Origin: Aquabacterium sp.
GTDB lineage: Bacteria; Pseudomonadota; Gammaproteobacteria; Burkholderiales; Burkholderiaceae_C
Assembly: GCA_023266355.1 (NCBI GenBank)
Contig: JAHFQM010000003.1
Location: 434,001-498,000, forward strand
DNA length: 64,000 bases
Direction: 5' to 3'
The position numbers and the translations under genes were made by a program. The first letter of the stretch is position 1, and every line of letters starts with the position of its first letter. The notes beneath the pieces were generated by a model that was not told the origin of the DNA, ran no database searches, and saw nothing but the letters and a program-made list of their open reading frames with translations. Positions 7,695 through 21,533 of this stretch are shown one piece after another.

Positions 7695-9446
7695 TCAGTC
7701 GGCGGCCTGGCGCGTCATGGCGCTGTGGTGGAAGGCCTGCGCGCCCACCTGGGCCTGCGCGGCGAACCAGTCGGCCACGGCCTGGCGCTGCGCCGGCGTG
7801 CAGTGCAGGCCGAGCTTGGTGCGCCGCCACAGCACGTCGTCGGCGGTGAGCGCCCATTCCTGGCGCTTGAGGTAGAACAGCTCCGCCTCGTAGAGGTCGG
7901 GCGCGACCTCGGCGCCCAGGTCGGCGCGCGAGGTGATGCCGTCCAGCAGGCGCAGCGCACGGCTGCCGTAGGCGCGGCTCCAGCGCTTTGCCAGGCCCAG
8001 GTCCATCCAGGGATGGCGCTGGCGCAGCTGCACCTGGAAGGCGGCGATGTCGGTGGCGGGGTCGCGCAGCTCGTCGAGCACATCGGACAGGTCACCGCCG
8101 GGCAAGGGGGCGCTGTCCGTCCAGGGACGGCGGCTTTCGCCCAGCAACTCGCCGATCTGGTCGGCGGCCTGCTCGGACAGCAGGCGGAAGGTGGTCAGCT
8201 TGCCGCCCCACACCGTCAACCACGGGGCCGGCCGCGACTGGGCCTGCAGCAGGTAGTCGCGCGTGACGGCCGAGGCCGAGCCATGGGCATCCTCCAGCAA
8301 GGGCCGCACGCCGGCATACGACCACACCACGTCGGACGGCGCAATGGCCCGGCGCAGGTAGCGGCCCAGTTCGCGGCAGAGGTAGGCGGTTTCGTCTTCG
8401 TCGATGGCGACGTGGGCGGGGTCGCCACGGAACTCGACGTCGGTGGTGCCGATGAGGGTGAAGTCGCGCTCGTAGGGGATGGCGAAGATGATGCGGCGGT
8501 CCTGGCCCTGGAAGATGTAGGCGTGGTCGTGCGTGAAGAGCTTGGGCACGACGATGTGGCTGCCCTTGACCAGGCGCAGCGCGCCACCGGGTGCGCCCTG
8601 CGCCGTGGCCTGGGCAGAAGCCGGGGCCGAGGCTGGGCGTGCCGGCTTGGCGGTGGCGGCCGGCGGCACGGCCATGACCTCGCGCAGCAGGCGCTCGGCC
8701 CAGGGGCCGGCGGCATTGACCACGGCGCGGGCGCGCACCGCCACGCGGCGGGTTTCCTGGCCCGTGGCGGCGTCGCGGCGGCTCAGGTCGATGCGCCAGC
8801 AGCCGCCATCGGGCCGGATGCTGTCGGCGCGGGTCCGCGTCAGCACCTGGGCGCCGCGTTCGGCCGCGTCGAGCGCGCACAGGGCCACCAGGCGGGCGTC
8901 ATCGACCCAGCCATCGGAGTAGACGAAGCCTTGCGTCCAACCCGGCTTCAAAGGCTCGCCGTAAGGGCTGTCGCGCAAGGACACCGCGTGGCTGCCGGGC
9001 AGGAATTCGCGCCGCGCCAGGTGGTCGTAGAGCCACAGGCCCAGGCGGATCATCCAGGCCGGGCGCATGGACGCGTCGTGCGGCAGCACGAAGCGCAGCG
9101 GCCACATCACGTGCGGGGCGCTGCGCAGCAGCACTTCGCGCTCCTGCAGGGCCTTGCGCACCAGGCCGAACTCGCGGTGCTCCAGGTAGCGCAAACCGCC
9201 GTGGATGAGCTTGGTGGACGCCGACGAGGTGTGGCTGGCCAGGTCGTCCTGCTCGCACAGCACCACGCTCCAGCCGCGGCCGGCCAGGTCCCGCGCGATG
9301 CCCACGCCGTTGATGCCGCCGCCCACCACGAGCACGTCGCAGTGGTGGTCCACCGGCGCCGGCGGGGCATCGGAGCGCACGCGGTCGGGCGTCACGTGGT
9401 CGGGGTCGAGGGGCAAAGGCATCTCCTGCAAGGCTTGCGGCGCCAT
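7695..9446 (-). CDS. glpD: FAD-dependent glycerol-3-phosphate dehydrogenase
   Basis: Oxidises glycerol-3-phosphate to dihydroxyacetone phosphate at the inner membrane, passing electrons to quinone. About 583 residues. The N-terminal FAD-binding Rossmann motif VVGGGINGVGIARDLAGRG is followed by the GlpD hallmarks TSSASTKLIHGGLRYLE, VKGSHIVVP and IFAIPYERDFTLIGTTD, with a GlpD C-terminal cap domain (about residues 430-560). An Ala-rich insertion (around residues 270-295) is unusual and probably a surface loop. It is divergent from glpR-glpK, so the whole set is a glycerol utilisation locus. Start is uncertain: ATG at 9446, or 9422 eight codons later; neither has a well-placed ribosome-binding site. 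Confidence 0.93.
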   Translation of the reverse strand: MAPQALQEMPLPLDPDHVTPDRVRSDAPPAPVDHHCDVLVVGGGINGVGIARDLAGRGWSVVLCEQDDLASHTSSASTKLIHGGLRYLEHREFGLVRKALQEREVLLRSAPHVMWPLRFVLPHDASMRPAWMIRLGLWLYDHLARREFLPGSHAVSLRDSPYGEPLKPGWTQGFVYSDGWVDDARLVALCALDAAERGAQVLTRTRADSIRPDGGCWRIDLSRRDAATGQETRRVAVRARAVVNAAGPWAERLLREVMAVPPAATAKPARPASAPASAQATAQGAPGGALRLVKGSHIVVPKLFTHDHAYIFQGQDRRIIFAIPYERDFTLIGTTDVEFRGDPAHVAIDEDETAYLCRELGRYLRRAIAPSDVVWSYAGVRPLLEDAHGSASAVTRDYLLQAQSRPAPWLTVWGGKLTTFRLLSEQAADQIGELLGESRRPWTDSAPLPGGDLSDVLDELRDPATDIAAFQVQLRQRHPWMDLGLAKRWSRAYGSRALRLLDGITSRADLGAEVAPDLYEAELFYLKRQEWALTADDVLWRRTKLGLHCTPAQRQAVADWFAAQAQVGAQAFHHSAMTRQAAD

Positions 9447-9534
9447 TGTGCCCGGGCACCGGCGGCGGTCTTGTGCGTTTTGCGCCAGTCTGTGGCGCGA
9501 TGCGTGCAATCCCGGGGCCTGAAGATGCGCGTTT

Positions 9535-9567
9535 CCCTTCTTTTCTGTTGGATATTTTTCGGATAGG
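9535..9567. promoter_or_regulatory. AT-rich control region between glpD and glpR with two GGATA half-sites
   Basis: In the 171-bp divergent intergenic region, a short AT-rich island stands out in otherwise GC-rich DNA. It contains two direct copies of GGATA at 9550-9554 and 9561-9565, spaced by 11 bp, about one helical turn. DeoR-family GlpR repressors bind repeated half-sites near glp promoters, so this is a candidate GlpR operator/promoter; no exact family consensus was matched. Confidence 0.35.
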
Positions 9568-9617
9568 CTGCTGGGTCGATGCGGTCATCCCCAGCCCGCA
9601 CGCACCGCCCGCACGCC

Positions 9618-10400
9618 ATGTCCCTTGCCACCACCTGGAGCCCCAACCCCCGCCAACAGGCCTTGCTCGACGAGGTCAAGACGCGGGGCGCAGTCTCGGT
9701 CGAACGCCTGGCCCAGCGCCTGGACGTGACGATGCAGACCGTGCGCCGCGACGTCCAGCGCCTGGCCGAAGCCGGCCTGCTGACGCGCTTCCACGGCGGC
9801 GTCAGCCTGCCGCGCGAGGCCCCCAGCGCGGGCGCCTGGAAAGAGCGCCAGGCCCTGTACGCCGACGCCAAGGCGCGCATCGCCCGCTCGGTGGCGGCGG
9901 CCATCCCCGAAGGCAGCACGCTGATGCTGGGCATCGGCACGACGGTCGAGGCCGTGGCGCGCGAACTCGTCCACAAACCGGGCCTGACGGTGGTGACGCA
10001 CAACCTGCACGTGGCCAGCCTGCTCAGCGAGCACACCCAGTGCAAGGTGCACGTGGCCGGCGGCATGCTGCGCAACCGCGACAGCGCCATGGAAGGCGAC
10101 AGCACGGTGGAATACCTCCAGCAGTTCAAGGTGGACATCGCCCTGTTGGGCACCCTGGGCATCGACCCGGATGGCAGCCTGCGCGACCGCGACCTGCGCG
10201 AGCAAGCCGTCACCCAGGCCATGGTGGCGCAAGCCCGCGAGAGCTGGCTGGTGGCCGACGTCAGCAAGTTCGGCCAGCCCGGCCTGGCCCAGGTGGCCCA
10301 CCTGCGCGACTGCAAGCGCGTCTTCACGCAAGCCCTGCCGCCTGCGCCCTTCCCCAAGCTGCTGCAGGAATGGGACATCGCGCTGACCATCGCGCCGTGA
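9618..10400 (+). CDS. glpR: DeoR-family glycerol-3-phosphate regulon repressor
   Basis: 260 residues. An N-terminal DeoR winged helix-turn-helix (about residues 10-60; RQQALLDEVKTRGAVSVERL, VTMQTVRRDVQRL) is followed by the DeoRC effector-binding domain (about 75-235; VVTHNLHVASLL, KVHVAGGMLRN, DIALLGTLGID). In the GlpR family glycerol-3-phosphate is the inducer. It lies between divergent glpD and downstream glpK (39 bp away), which supports the specific assignment over other DeoR members. The ATG at 9618 begins just before the HTH; an upstream ATG at 9579 has no support. Confidence 0.92.
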   Translation: MSLATTWSPNPRQQALLDEVKTRGAVSVERLAQRLDVTMQTVRRDVQRLAEAGLLTRFHGGVSLPREAPSAGAWKERQALYADAKARIARSVAAAIPEGSTLMLGIGTTVEAVARELVHKPGLTVVTHNLHVASLLSEHTQCKVHVAGGMLRNRDSAMEGDSTVEYLQQFKVDIALLGTLGIDPDGSLRDRDLREQAVTQAMVAQARESWLVADVSKFGQPGLAQVAHLRDCKRVFTQALPPAPFPKLLQEWDIALTIAP

Positions 10401-10439
10401 CCATCGCGCCCTGATCTCCTCCCTGACAAGGAGCCCGCC

Positions 10440-11999
<1,560 letters not shown>

Positions 12000-12016
12000 C
12001 GGCACTGAAGCCCCCC

Positions 12017-12454
12017 ATGCCCCTGCAAGGCCTGCGCCGCAAGCTCATCCACGCCTGCCTGTACGAAGCCATCGCGATCGGCATCGTCACGGTGGCCGTG
12101 CGCCTGGCCCGCCCCGAAGCCGACACGGCCGAGGCCAGCCTCCTGGCCGTGAGCACCTCGGTCATCGCCTTGCTGTGGAACATGGCCTTCAACACCTGGT
12201 TCGAAGCCTGGGAGGCGCGCCAGGCCGACCGCACCCGCACCACCCGCCGCCGCCTGGCCCATGCCATCGGCTTCGAGGGCGGGCTGGCGGCCATGACGGT
12301 GCCCTTGATCGCCTGGTGGTTGCAGGTGTCGTGGTGGGCCGCCCTGCTGGCCGACCTGGGCCTGCTGGTGTTTTTCCTGGGCTACACCCTGGTCTTCAAC
12401 TGGGTGTTCGACCACGCCTTCGGGCTGCCGGCCCACCCCACCCATTCGGGTTAG
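12017..12454 (+). CDS. PACE family (AceI-like) small multidrug/polyamine efflux protein
   Basis: 145 residues, four predicted transmembrane helices, matching the 'bacterial transmembrane pair' architecture of PACE transporters. All four family motifs are recognisable: RKLIHACLYEA (1A), WNMAFNTWFEA (1B), RLAHAIGFEG (2A) and YTLVFNWVFD (2B), including the conserved Glu of helix 1 region and the terminal Asp. Family members such as AceI export chlorhexidine and short-chain diamines by proton antiport in the inner membrane; the substrate here is unknown. The gene starts 17 bp after the glpK stop and could be read through from it. No ribosome-binding site is obvious. Confidence 0.9.
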   Translation: MPLQGLRRKLIHACLYEAIAIGIVTVAVRLARPEADTAEASLLAVSTSVIALLWNMAFNTWFEAWEARQADRTRTTRRRLAHAIGFEGGLAAMTVPLIAWWLQVSWWAALLADLGLLVFFLGYTLVFNWVFDHAFGLPAHPTHSG

Positions 12455-12467
12455 CCCTCGGTTTTGA

Positions 12468-12506
12468 TGACGCGACCTTGTTTCGCGTCAAAGCCTGTCG
12501 CAGGCT
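12468..12506. other. Two adjacent perfect hairpins downstream of the PACE gene
   Basis: TGACGCGA (12468-12475) pairs with TCGCGTCA (12483-12490) across a 7-nt loop. Immediately after, AGCCTG (12492-12497) pairs with CAGGCT (12501-12506) across a 3-nt loop. There is no T-tract, so it is not a classical intrinsic terminator; it may be a Rho-associated or RNA-stabilising element between the glp unit and the next gene, or a protein-binding palindrome. Confidence 0.5.
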
Positions 12507-12597
12507 CGCCCTTTGTGTCGCGCATGCGCCTACAGGCAAAGGCAGGTCAACCGAATCATGGGCGGCGCTGGCACCCACGCCAGACCCAGGCCCACGC

Positions 12598-13575
12598 ATG
12601 AACACCACCGCCGTCCACACCCTCTCTTCCCACGCCCCCATCGCCAGCCGCCGCTTCACGGTGCGCGGCCCCGATGGCGAGCTGGCCGTCACCACCTGGG
12701 GCGACGCCAGCCTGCCCGTGATCGTCTTCGTGCACGGCTACCCCGACAACAGCAGCAAGTGGGAAGACGTGGCCCAGCAGCTCTGCGATGACTTCTTCGT
12801 GGTGGCCTACGACGTGCGCGGCGCCGGGCGCTCCTTCACGCCGGCGAGCGGCACGGGTGCCTACAAGCTGGACCGCCTGTGCGCCGATTTCACCGCCGTG
12901 ATCGACGCCGTCAGCCCCCAGCGCCCGGTGCACCTGGTGGCGCACGACTGGGGCTCCATCCAGGCCTGGGAATTCGCCACCGAGCCCGCGCTGGCCGGGC
13001 GGCTGCTGTCCTACACGACCGCCTCGGGCCCCTGCCTGGACCACGTCGGCCACTGGATGCGCGACCGCATCGCGCGCCCCACGCCGGGCAACCTGTGGCA
13101 GGTGGGCAAGCAGCTGGTGAAGTCCTGGTACATCTATTTCTTCCACCTGCCCTGGCTGCCCGAGGCCCTGTGGCGTGGCGTGCTGGGCCGCCGCTGGCAC
13201 CAGGTGCTGCGCGTGCTGGAGTCCACCTCGGTGCCGCCGCGCGAAGGCCAGGCCCACGACGGCGCCAATGGCGTGAACCTCTACCGCGCCAACATGCTGC
13301 CGCGCCTGTTCGGCCCGCGCGCGCGCCATGCCCACGCGCCGGTGCAGGTGCTGGCCCTGATGAAGGACAACTACGTCAACCCGGCCCTCACCGAGAACCT
13401 CGGCCGCTGGGTGCCCGAGCTGTGGCGCCGCGAGGTGCAGGGCGGCCACTGGCTGTCCCTGAAGAACCCGACGCTGTTCGCCAGCCTCGTGCGCGAGTTC
13501 GTCACCCACATCGAAGGCGCGCCGGCCTCTGCGGCCCTGCAGCACGCCCGCGTGCGCAGCGCACCCTTGCGCTGA
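12598..13575 (+). CDS. Alpha/beta-fold hydrolase, epoxide hydrolase/haloalkane dehalogenase-like
   Basis: 325 residues. The fold is shown by the oxyanion motif HGYP (46-49), the nucleophile elbow AHDWGS with Asp117 as nucleophile, and a C-terminal GGHW supplying the catalytic His. An Asp nucleophile in H-D-W-G is typical of epoxide hydrolases and haloalkane dehalogenases and not of Ser esterases. The substrate cannot be read from sequence. The ATG at 12598 is the first in frame with the domain; a much longer upstream opening is shadow of glpK and the PACE gene. 44 bp separate it from the PF10118 gene that follows, so the two are likely cotranscribed. Confidence 0.85.
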   Translation: MNTTAVHTLSSHAPIASRRFTVRGPDGELAVTTWGDASLPVIVFVHGYPDNSSKWEDVAQQLCDDFFVVAYDVRGAGRSFTPASGTGAYKLDRLCADFTAVIDAVSPQRPVHLVAHDWGSIQAWEFATEPALAGRLLSYTTASGPCLDHVGHWMRDRIARPTPGNLWQVGKQLVKSWYIYFFHLPWLPEALWRGVLGRRWHQVLRVLESTSVPPREGQAHDGANGVNLYRANMLPRLFGPRARHAHAPVQVLALMKDNYVNPALTENLGRWVPELWRREVQGGHWLSLKNPTLFASLVREFVTHIEGAPASAALQHARVRSAPLR

Positions 13576-13619
13576 CCCCTCGTCCTGCCCGACACACCCG
13601 CATCACCCGAAGTCCCGCC

Positions 13620-14522
13620 ATGTCCGCTGCCACCCCACCGACCCCGCACCACGCCCTGGAACCCCGCCACGTCAAGTTCGACTGGCAGCACACCCCCGTG
13701 CAATGGCTGCCGGGCGACGCCTTCGCCACCCACACCATCAACGTGCTGCACCTGCTGTTCCCGGCCGGTGAGCTGTGGTTCTGCCGCGTCTACAACAAGG
13801 TGCTGCCGCAGATCACCGACCCGCAAGTGCACGCCGATGCCAAGGGCTTCATGCGCCAGGAAGCCATCCATGCGCGCTCGCACGAAGGCGTGCTCAAGCA
13901 CTACTACCAGACGCACGGCATCGACACGGGCCCCTTCACCGACAAGATCGACCACCTCTTCAAGCACTTCCTGGGCGAGGCGCCCTTTGGCTTCAAGATC
14001 GGGCACACGCGCTTTTGGATCCGCCAGCAGCTGGGCACCATCGCCGCGCTGGAGCACTTCTTCGGCTACCTGGGCAACTGGGTGCTCAACGCCAAGGGCC
14101 TGGACGAGGCCCAGGCCGACCCGGTGATGCTGGACCTGCTGCGCTGGCATGGCGCCGAGGAGGTCGAACACCGCATGGTGGCCTACACCCTGTTCAAGCA
14201 CATGGGCGGCAACTACCTGGAGCGCGTCCTGCACATGCTGCTGGTGATGGGCATCCTGCTGTCCCTGATCTACCAAGGCAACCGCTTCATGATGAAGGCC
14301 GACCCGCAGCGCCCCCGCCTGGTGGGCTTCCTGCGCGGCTGGCGTGACAGCGCCAAGGCCGGCCACCTGCCCGCGCTGGGCCACGTGATCGCGGCCGCCG
14401 CGCGCTATTTCGGCCCGCGCTTCACGCCGGGAGACGAAGGCGACACGGCCCAGGCCCTGGCCTACCTGGCCTCGTCGCCCGCGGCCTCGGCGGCCCAGCA
14501 CGGCGGCAGCTACCGGGGCTGA
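13620..14522 (+). CDS. PF10118 family predicted metal-dependent hydrolase
   Basis: 300 residues matching the PF10118 family, a helical protein with His and Glu clusters expected to bind metal: RQEAIHARSHEGVL, ALEHFFGYLGN and HGAEEVEHRMVAY. This pattern resembles ferritin-like di-iron helical bundles, which is my inference. A hydrophobic stretch (MLLVMGILLSLIY) may associate with membrane. Placement next to an alpha/beta hydrolase suggests lipid or fatty-acid metabolism, but no function is established. The ATG at 13620 follows a weak agtcccgcc leader. Confidence 0.82.
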   Translation: MSAATPPTPHHALEPRHVKFDWQHTPVQWLPGDAFATHTINVLHLLFPAGELWFCRVYNKVLPQITDPQVHADAKGFMRQEAIHARSHEGVLKHYYQTHGIDTGPFTDKIDHLFKHFLGEAPFGFKIGHTRFWIRQQLGTIAALEHFFGYLGNWVLNAKGLDEAQADPVMLDLLRWHGAEEVEHRMVAYTLFKHMGGNYLERVLHMLLVMGILLSLIYQGNRFMMKADPQRPRLVGFLRGWRDSAKAGHLPALGHVIAAAARYFGPRFTPGDEGDTAQALAYLASSPAASAAQHGGSYRG

Positions 14523-14661
14523 GCGCGGCCAGACCCAGGCAGGGCGCTGCACACAGCCCCTGCTTGCCACAAATCAGGGATGCGTGCGAAAGCCCTTCGC
14601 CAGCAGGGTCCATGGGCCTGCGCGCCAGAATGCGCCACCCCATGACCCACGGAGACCCCCG

Positions 14662-18100
<3,439 letters not shown>

Positions 18101-18127
18101 GCCCTGGTGTTCACTGGTGATAAGGTC

Positions 18128-18766
18128 ATGCCCATGCAACGTCGTCACTTCCTGAGCCTGCTGGGCGCGCCCGCCGGCGCCGCGGCCCTCGCCACCCTGG
18201 GCGGCTGCGGCTTCGAGCTGCGCCAGGGCTATGCCATGGCCTTCCGCACCCTGCAGCTCACCGGTTTCACGGCGAACTCGCCACTGGCCACCGAACTGGC
18301 CCGCGCGCTGGAAGCCAGCGGCGTGCAGGTGACGGAAAGCTCGCTGCAGGCCGTGCGCGCGGCCTCGTCGGTCATGGTGCCGCCCACCCACATCGAGCTC
18401 AACGCCCTGCTCGACAAGCGCGAGACGCTGGTGTCGGCCAAAACGGCCTTCGGCCAGGTGCGCACCATCACCGCGCGCACCACGCTGCGCTTCCAGGTCA
18501 AGCGCTCGGACGGCAGCATCCTGATCCCGGCGTCCGACGTGGTGCTGGCGCGCGACCTCAGCTACAACGAGCGCGACGCCCTGGCCAAGCAGGACGAGTC
18601 CGCCGCGCTCAACCGCGCCCTGCAAAACGACATCGTCGGGCAGGTGATGCGCCGCCTGGCCGCCATCCGCCCTGACCAGCTGGTCGCGCCGGCCGAGCCC
18701 GCACTGCCGCGGTCCTCGTTCAGCGCAGCCTCGGCCAGCGACGCGGCTGCCAGCGCCACGCGCTGA
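18128..18766 (+). CDS. lptE: LPS-assembly lipoprotein LptE
   Basis: Outer-membrane lipoprotein plugging the LptD barrel for lipopolysaccharide export. About 212 residues with a twin-arginine-like start (MQRRHFLSLLG), a hydrophobic stretch and the lipobox LGGCGF, giving a lipidated Cys; the mature part begins GFELRQG as in other LptE proteins. A C-terminal Ser/Ala-rich tail is of low complexity. It starts 27 bp after leuS. ATGs at 18128 and 18134 are both possible; an upstream one at 18107 would place the signal peptide too far in. Confidence 0.9.
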   Translation: MPMQRRHFLSLLGAPAGAAALATLGGCGFELRQGYAMAFRTLQLTGFTANSPLATELARALEASGVQVTESSLQAVRAASSVMVPPTHIELNALLDKRETLVSAKTAFGQVRTITARTTLRFQVKRSDGSILIPASDVVLARDLSYNERDALAKQDESAALNRALQNDIVGQVMRRLAAIRPDQLVAPAEPALPRSSFSAASASDAAASATR

Positions 18767-18781
18767 GCGCGCAGCGCCGCC

Positions 18782-19837
18782 ATGCAAGTCCGGGCTGAAC
18801 AACTGCCAGGCCAGCTCGCCAAAGGTGGGCTCAAGCCCATCTACACGGTGCATGGCGACGAGGCCTTGCTGGCCCAGGAAGCCGGCGATGCCATCCGCCA
18901 GGCCGCGCGCGCGGCCGGCCACACCGAGCGCCAGGTGCACACCGTCATGGGCGCGCACTTCGACTGGTCCAGCCTGCTGGGCGCGGCCAGCGAGATGTCC
19001 CTGTTCGGCGACAAGCAGCTCATCGAGATCCGCATCCCCTCGGGCAAGCCGGGCAAGGACGGCTCCCAGGCGCTGCAACGCTACTGCGAGCAAGCGGCGG
19101 GCAACGACGGCATCCTCACCCTGATCACGCTGCCGCGGCTGGACAAGACCCAGCTGAGCAGCGCCTGGTTCACCGCCCTGGACGGCCTGGGCACCTCCGT
19201 GCGCTGCGACCCCATCGAGCGCCAGGCCCTGCCGCTGTGGATCGCCCAGCGCCTCAAGGCACAGGGCCAGGAGGTCGAGCCCGGTGAGGCCGGCCAGCGC
19301 ACCCTGGCCTTTTTCGCCGACCGGGTGGAGGGCAACCTGCTGGCCGCCCACCAGGAAATCGTCAAGCTCGGCCTGCTGCACCCACCGGGCACGCTGACCC
19401 AGGCGCACATCGAAGACGCCGTGGTGGACGTGGCCCGCTTCAACGTCTTCAAGCTCAGCGAAGCCTTGCTGACGGGCAACATGGCGCGCACCCTGCGCAT
19501 GATCGACGGCCTGGAGGCCGAAGGCGAGGCGCCCAACCTGGTGCTGTGGGCCCTGGCCGACGACATCCAGGGCCTGTGGCGCTGCCGCCAGGCGCTCGAA
19601 GGCGGCAAGCCGCTGCCCATGGTGCTGCGCGAGCAACGCATCTGGGGCCCCAAAGAGCGCCTCTTCGAGCGGCTGCTGCCACGCCTGAAGCCCGCCGCGC
19701 TGGCCCGCCTGGTGGCCTCGGCCAGCACGGTGGACGGCATCGTCAAGGGCCTGCCCCACCCACAATGGCCCAGCGACCCCTGGGACGCGCTGCGCCGCCT
19801 GGCCACGCAACTCTGCGAGCAGGCCGCCACCCCCTGA
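18782..19837 (+). CDS. holA: DNA polymerase III subunit delta
   Basis: Clamp-loader subunit that opens the beta clamp. 351 residues, the family's usual size. The N-terminal AAA-like domain has LKPIYTVHGDEALLAQEA, MSLFGDKQLIEIRIPSGKPGKDG and the sensor region; the C-terminal collar domain contains VARFNVFKLSEALLTGN. It follows lptE by 15 bp, the standard order in beta- and gammaproteobacteria, and is probably the last gene of the leuS transcript. Confidence 0.96.
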   Translation: MQVRAEQLPGQLAKGGLKPIYTVHGDEALLAQEAGDAIRQAARAAGHTERQVHTVMGAHFDWSSLLGAASEMSLFGDKQLIEIRIPSGKPGKDGSQALQRYCEQAAGNDGILTLITLPRLDKTQLSSAWFTALDGLGTSVRCDPIERQALPLWIAQRLKAQGQEVEPGEAGQRTLAFFADRVEGNLLAAHQEIVKLGLLHPPGTLTQAHIEDAVVDVARFNVFKLSEALLTGNMARTLRMIDGLEAEGEAPNLVLWALADDIQGLWRCRQALEGGKPLPMVLREQRIWGPKERLFERLLPRLKPAALARLVASASTVDGIVKGLPHPQWPSDPWDALRRLATQLCEQAATP

Positions 19838-19890
19838 CTGGGTGCCGGCCTCCGCTGGAAAGCCCGCAGGCAGGACATCGCCCCCCTGGC

Positions 19891-19896
19891 TATAGT
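19891..19896 (+). promoter_or_regulatory. Candidate -10 element upstream of the condensation-fold gene
   Basis: TATAGT (five of six consensus positions) 63 bp before the GTG start at 19959, within a 121-bp gap after holA. No convincing -35 element is visible, so support is weak. Confidence 0.3.
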
Positions 19897-19958
19897 CCAC
19901 GCACAGTCGAGCGAGGTCCGTTTGACGCGATGCAGCACATCGCTGCCGGGATCCTGTT

Positions 19959-21428
19959 GTGAGTACCCCCAACCCCATCCCCCAAACCGCCCCCCACCTC
20001 ATCCCCCTCAACCGCTCCGAACACATGTACTGGGCCGGCGAGGGCTACCTCGGGCCGATCAACCAGCCCTACATCCTGCGCTTCGACCAGCCCGTGGACG
20101 AGGCCCTGGTGCGCCAGACCCTGCGCGAGCTGACCAGCGCCTTCCCGCGCATGCGCAGCGCCATCGTGCCCACGGCCACGACCTACAAGATGCGCATCCT
20201 GGACGACGACCGCGGCGTCGCGCAGCTCTTCGACGACTGCTACCGGGTGGAGACCGGCGTCGATGCGGCCTCGCGCGACGCGCTCGAAGCCTTCCACGGC
20301 CGCTTCATGAACGAGCCGATCTCGCTGGAGCGCGGCCTGCCCTGGCGCGCGCGCTTCCTGCCGCACGCCACGCAGCCGGCGCTGATGTTCTCGGTGCACC
20401 ACATCGTCGGCGACGGCCGCTCGATGGTGCAGATGCTGTGCGCCATCCTGGGCCGCCTCAATGGCCAGCCCATCGTGCCGTGCCAGCTCGAATCGCCCTC
20501 GATGATCCCGGCCGTGACGCCGCAGAAGTGGTGGCAGTGGCCAGGCAGCATCGCCCGCTGGTGGCGCGACACCCAAGCCGAGAAAAAAGCCCACCGTGGC
20601 GAGCGCGTGATCATGCTGGAGCAAGGCGGCTCCGACCGCTACACCATCAGCACGGTGCGCTACCACGAGCTGCCCTGCCCGGCCGACGCCATGCGCACCC
20701 TGGCCAAGGCCCATGGCACGACGGTCAACACCCTGCTGATGGCACTGGTGGCCAACACCTTCCTGGAGATCGGCCACCGCGACGGCCCCGACCAGCCCGG
20801 CGGCCTGACCTCCGTGGCGGCGCTGCGCACCTCGGTGGACCTGCGCCGCTATTTCCCCGACGGCAAGGGCCCCGAGTTCGGCAACTTCGTCTCGGTTTTC
20901 ACCGTGCGTGCGCGCCCGCAAGCCACGCTGGCCGCGCAGATCGCCTCGCTCGAATCCCAGGCCAAAGCCGCCCTGGCGCGCTTCGAGCGCCGCGACTTCG
21001 CCCTGCCCCTGAGCTTCTACGAAATCCTGCCCTGGGTGGGCCGCACGCTCTACAGCCACCTCATCGTGCAAAGCCGGGCCAAGCGCAGCCTGCCCGAGCT
21101 GTCCTGCCACCTCAGCAACCTGGGCAGCGCCGAGTTCATCAACCCCAAGGGCGCCACGGTGCGGCTGGCCGAGCTCTGGCCGGCCACCATCAGCACGGCC
21201 TTCCTGCTGGGCGCGCTCAGCCTCAACGGCAAGCAGTTCTTCACCGTCATCCACCAGAACGACGAGATCCCCGCCAGCGCGGTGGACCGCTTCCTGGCCA
21301 CGCTCGATGCCCAACTGCGCGCCCTGATGGACCGCGCCCTCATGGACCGCGCCCTGATGGCCCAAGCGCATGACGCCCCTCAGGCCAGCGCCCCAGCCCC
21401 GCGTGACAAGGTGCACGCCAGCGCCTGA
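19959..21428 (+). CDS. Stand-alone condensation-fold (CoA-dependent acyltransferase superfamily) protein
   Basis: 489 residues. The HHxxxDG motif of the chloramphenicol-acetyltransferase/NRPS condensation/wax-synthase superfamily is present as HHIVGDG (about residues 147-153), and a C-terminal segment LPELSCHLSNLGS with SAFLLGA-like context fits the DFGWG-side half of the fold only loosely. No carrier or adenylation domain is attached or nearby, so it is an orphan acyltransferase; an ester- or amide-forming role is inference. The start is GTG at 19959. Near the C terminus a 15-bp unit is repeated (21321-21360), giving ALMDR twice. Confidence 0.65.
   Translation: MSTPNPIPQTAPHLIPLNRSEHMYWAGEGYLGPINQPYILRFDQPVDEALVRQTLRELTSAFPRMRSAIVPTATTYKMRILDDDRGVAQLFDDCYRVETGVDAASRDALEAFHGRFMNEPISLERGLPWRARFLPHATQPALMFSVHHIVGDGRSMVQMLCAILGRLNGQPIVPCQLESPSMIPAVTPQKWWQWPGSIARWWRDTQAEKKAHRGERVIMLEQGGSDRYTISTVRYHELPCPADAMRTLAKAHGTTVNTLLMALVANTFLEIGHRDGPDQPGGLTSVAALRTSVDLRRYFPDGKGPEFGNFVSVFTVRARPQATLAAQIASLESQAKAALARFERRDFALPLSFYEILPWVGRTLYSHLIVQSRAKRSLPELSCHLSNLGSAEFINPKGATVRLAELWPATISTAFLLGALSLNGKQFFTVIHQNDEIPASAVDRFLATLDAQLRALMDRALMDRALMAQAHDAPQASAPAPRDKVHASA
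21321..21360 (+). repeat. 15-bp in-frame tandem repeat at the 3' end of the condensation-fold gene
   Basis: gccctgatggaccgc (21321-21335), gccctcatggaccgc (21336-21350) and a partial third copy (21351-21360) encode ALMDR-ALMDR-ALM. Copy-number change would keep frame; no functional role is evident. Confidence 0.75.
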
Positions 21429-21533
21429 AACTTGGCCCGGCCCGCCACCCAGCGCGCCACAAGGCCCTTCATGTTGCGGCGCACAAGCCGATAGGAACGG
21501 TGTCAGCAGTCAGGACACCCACCCGTCGCCGCC

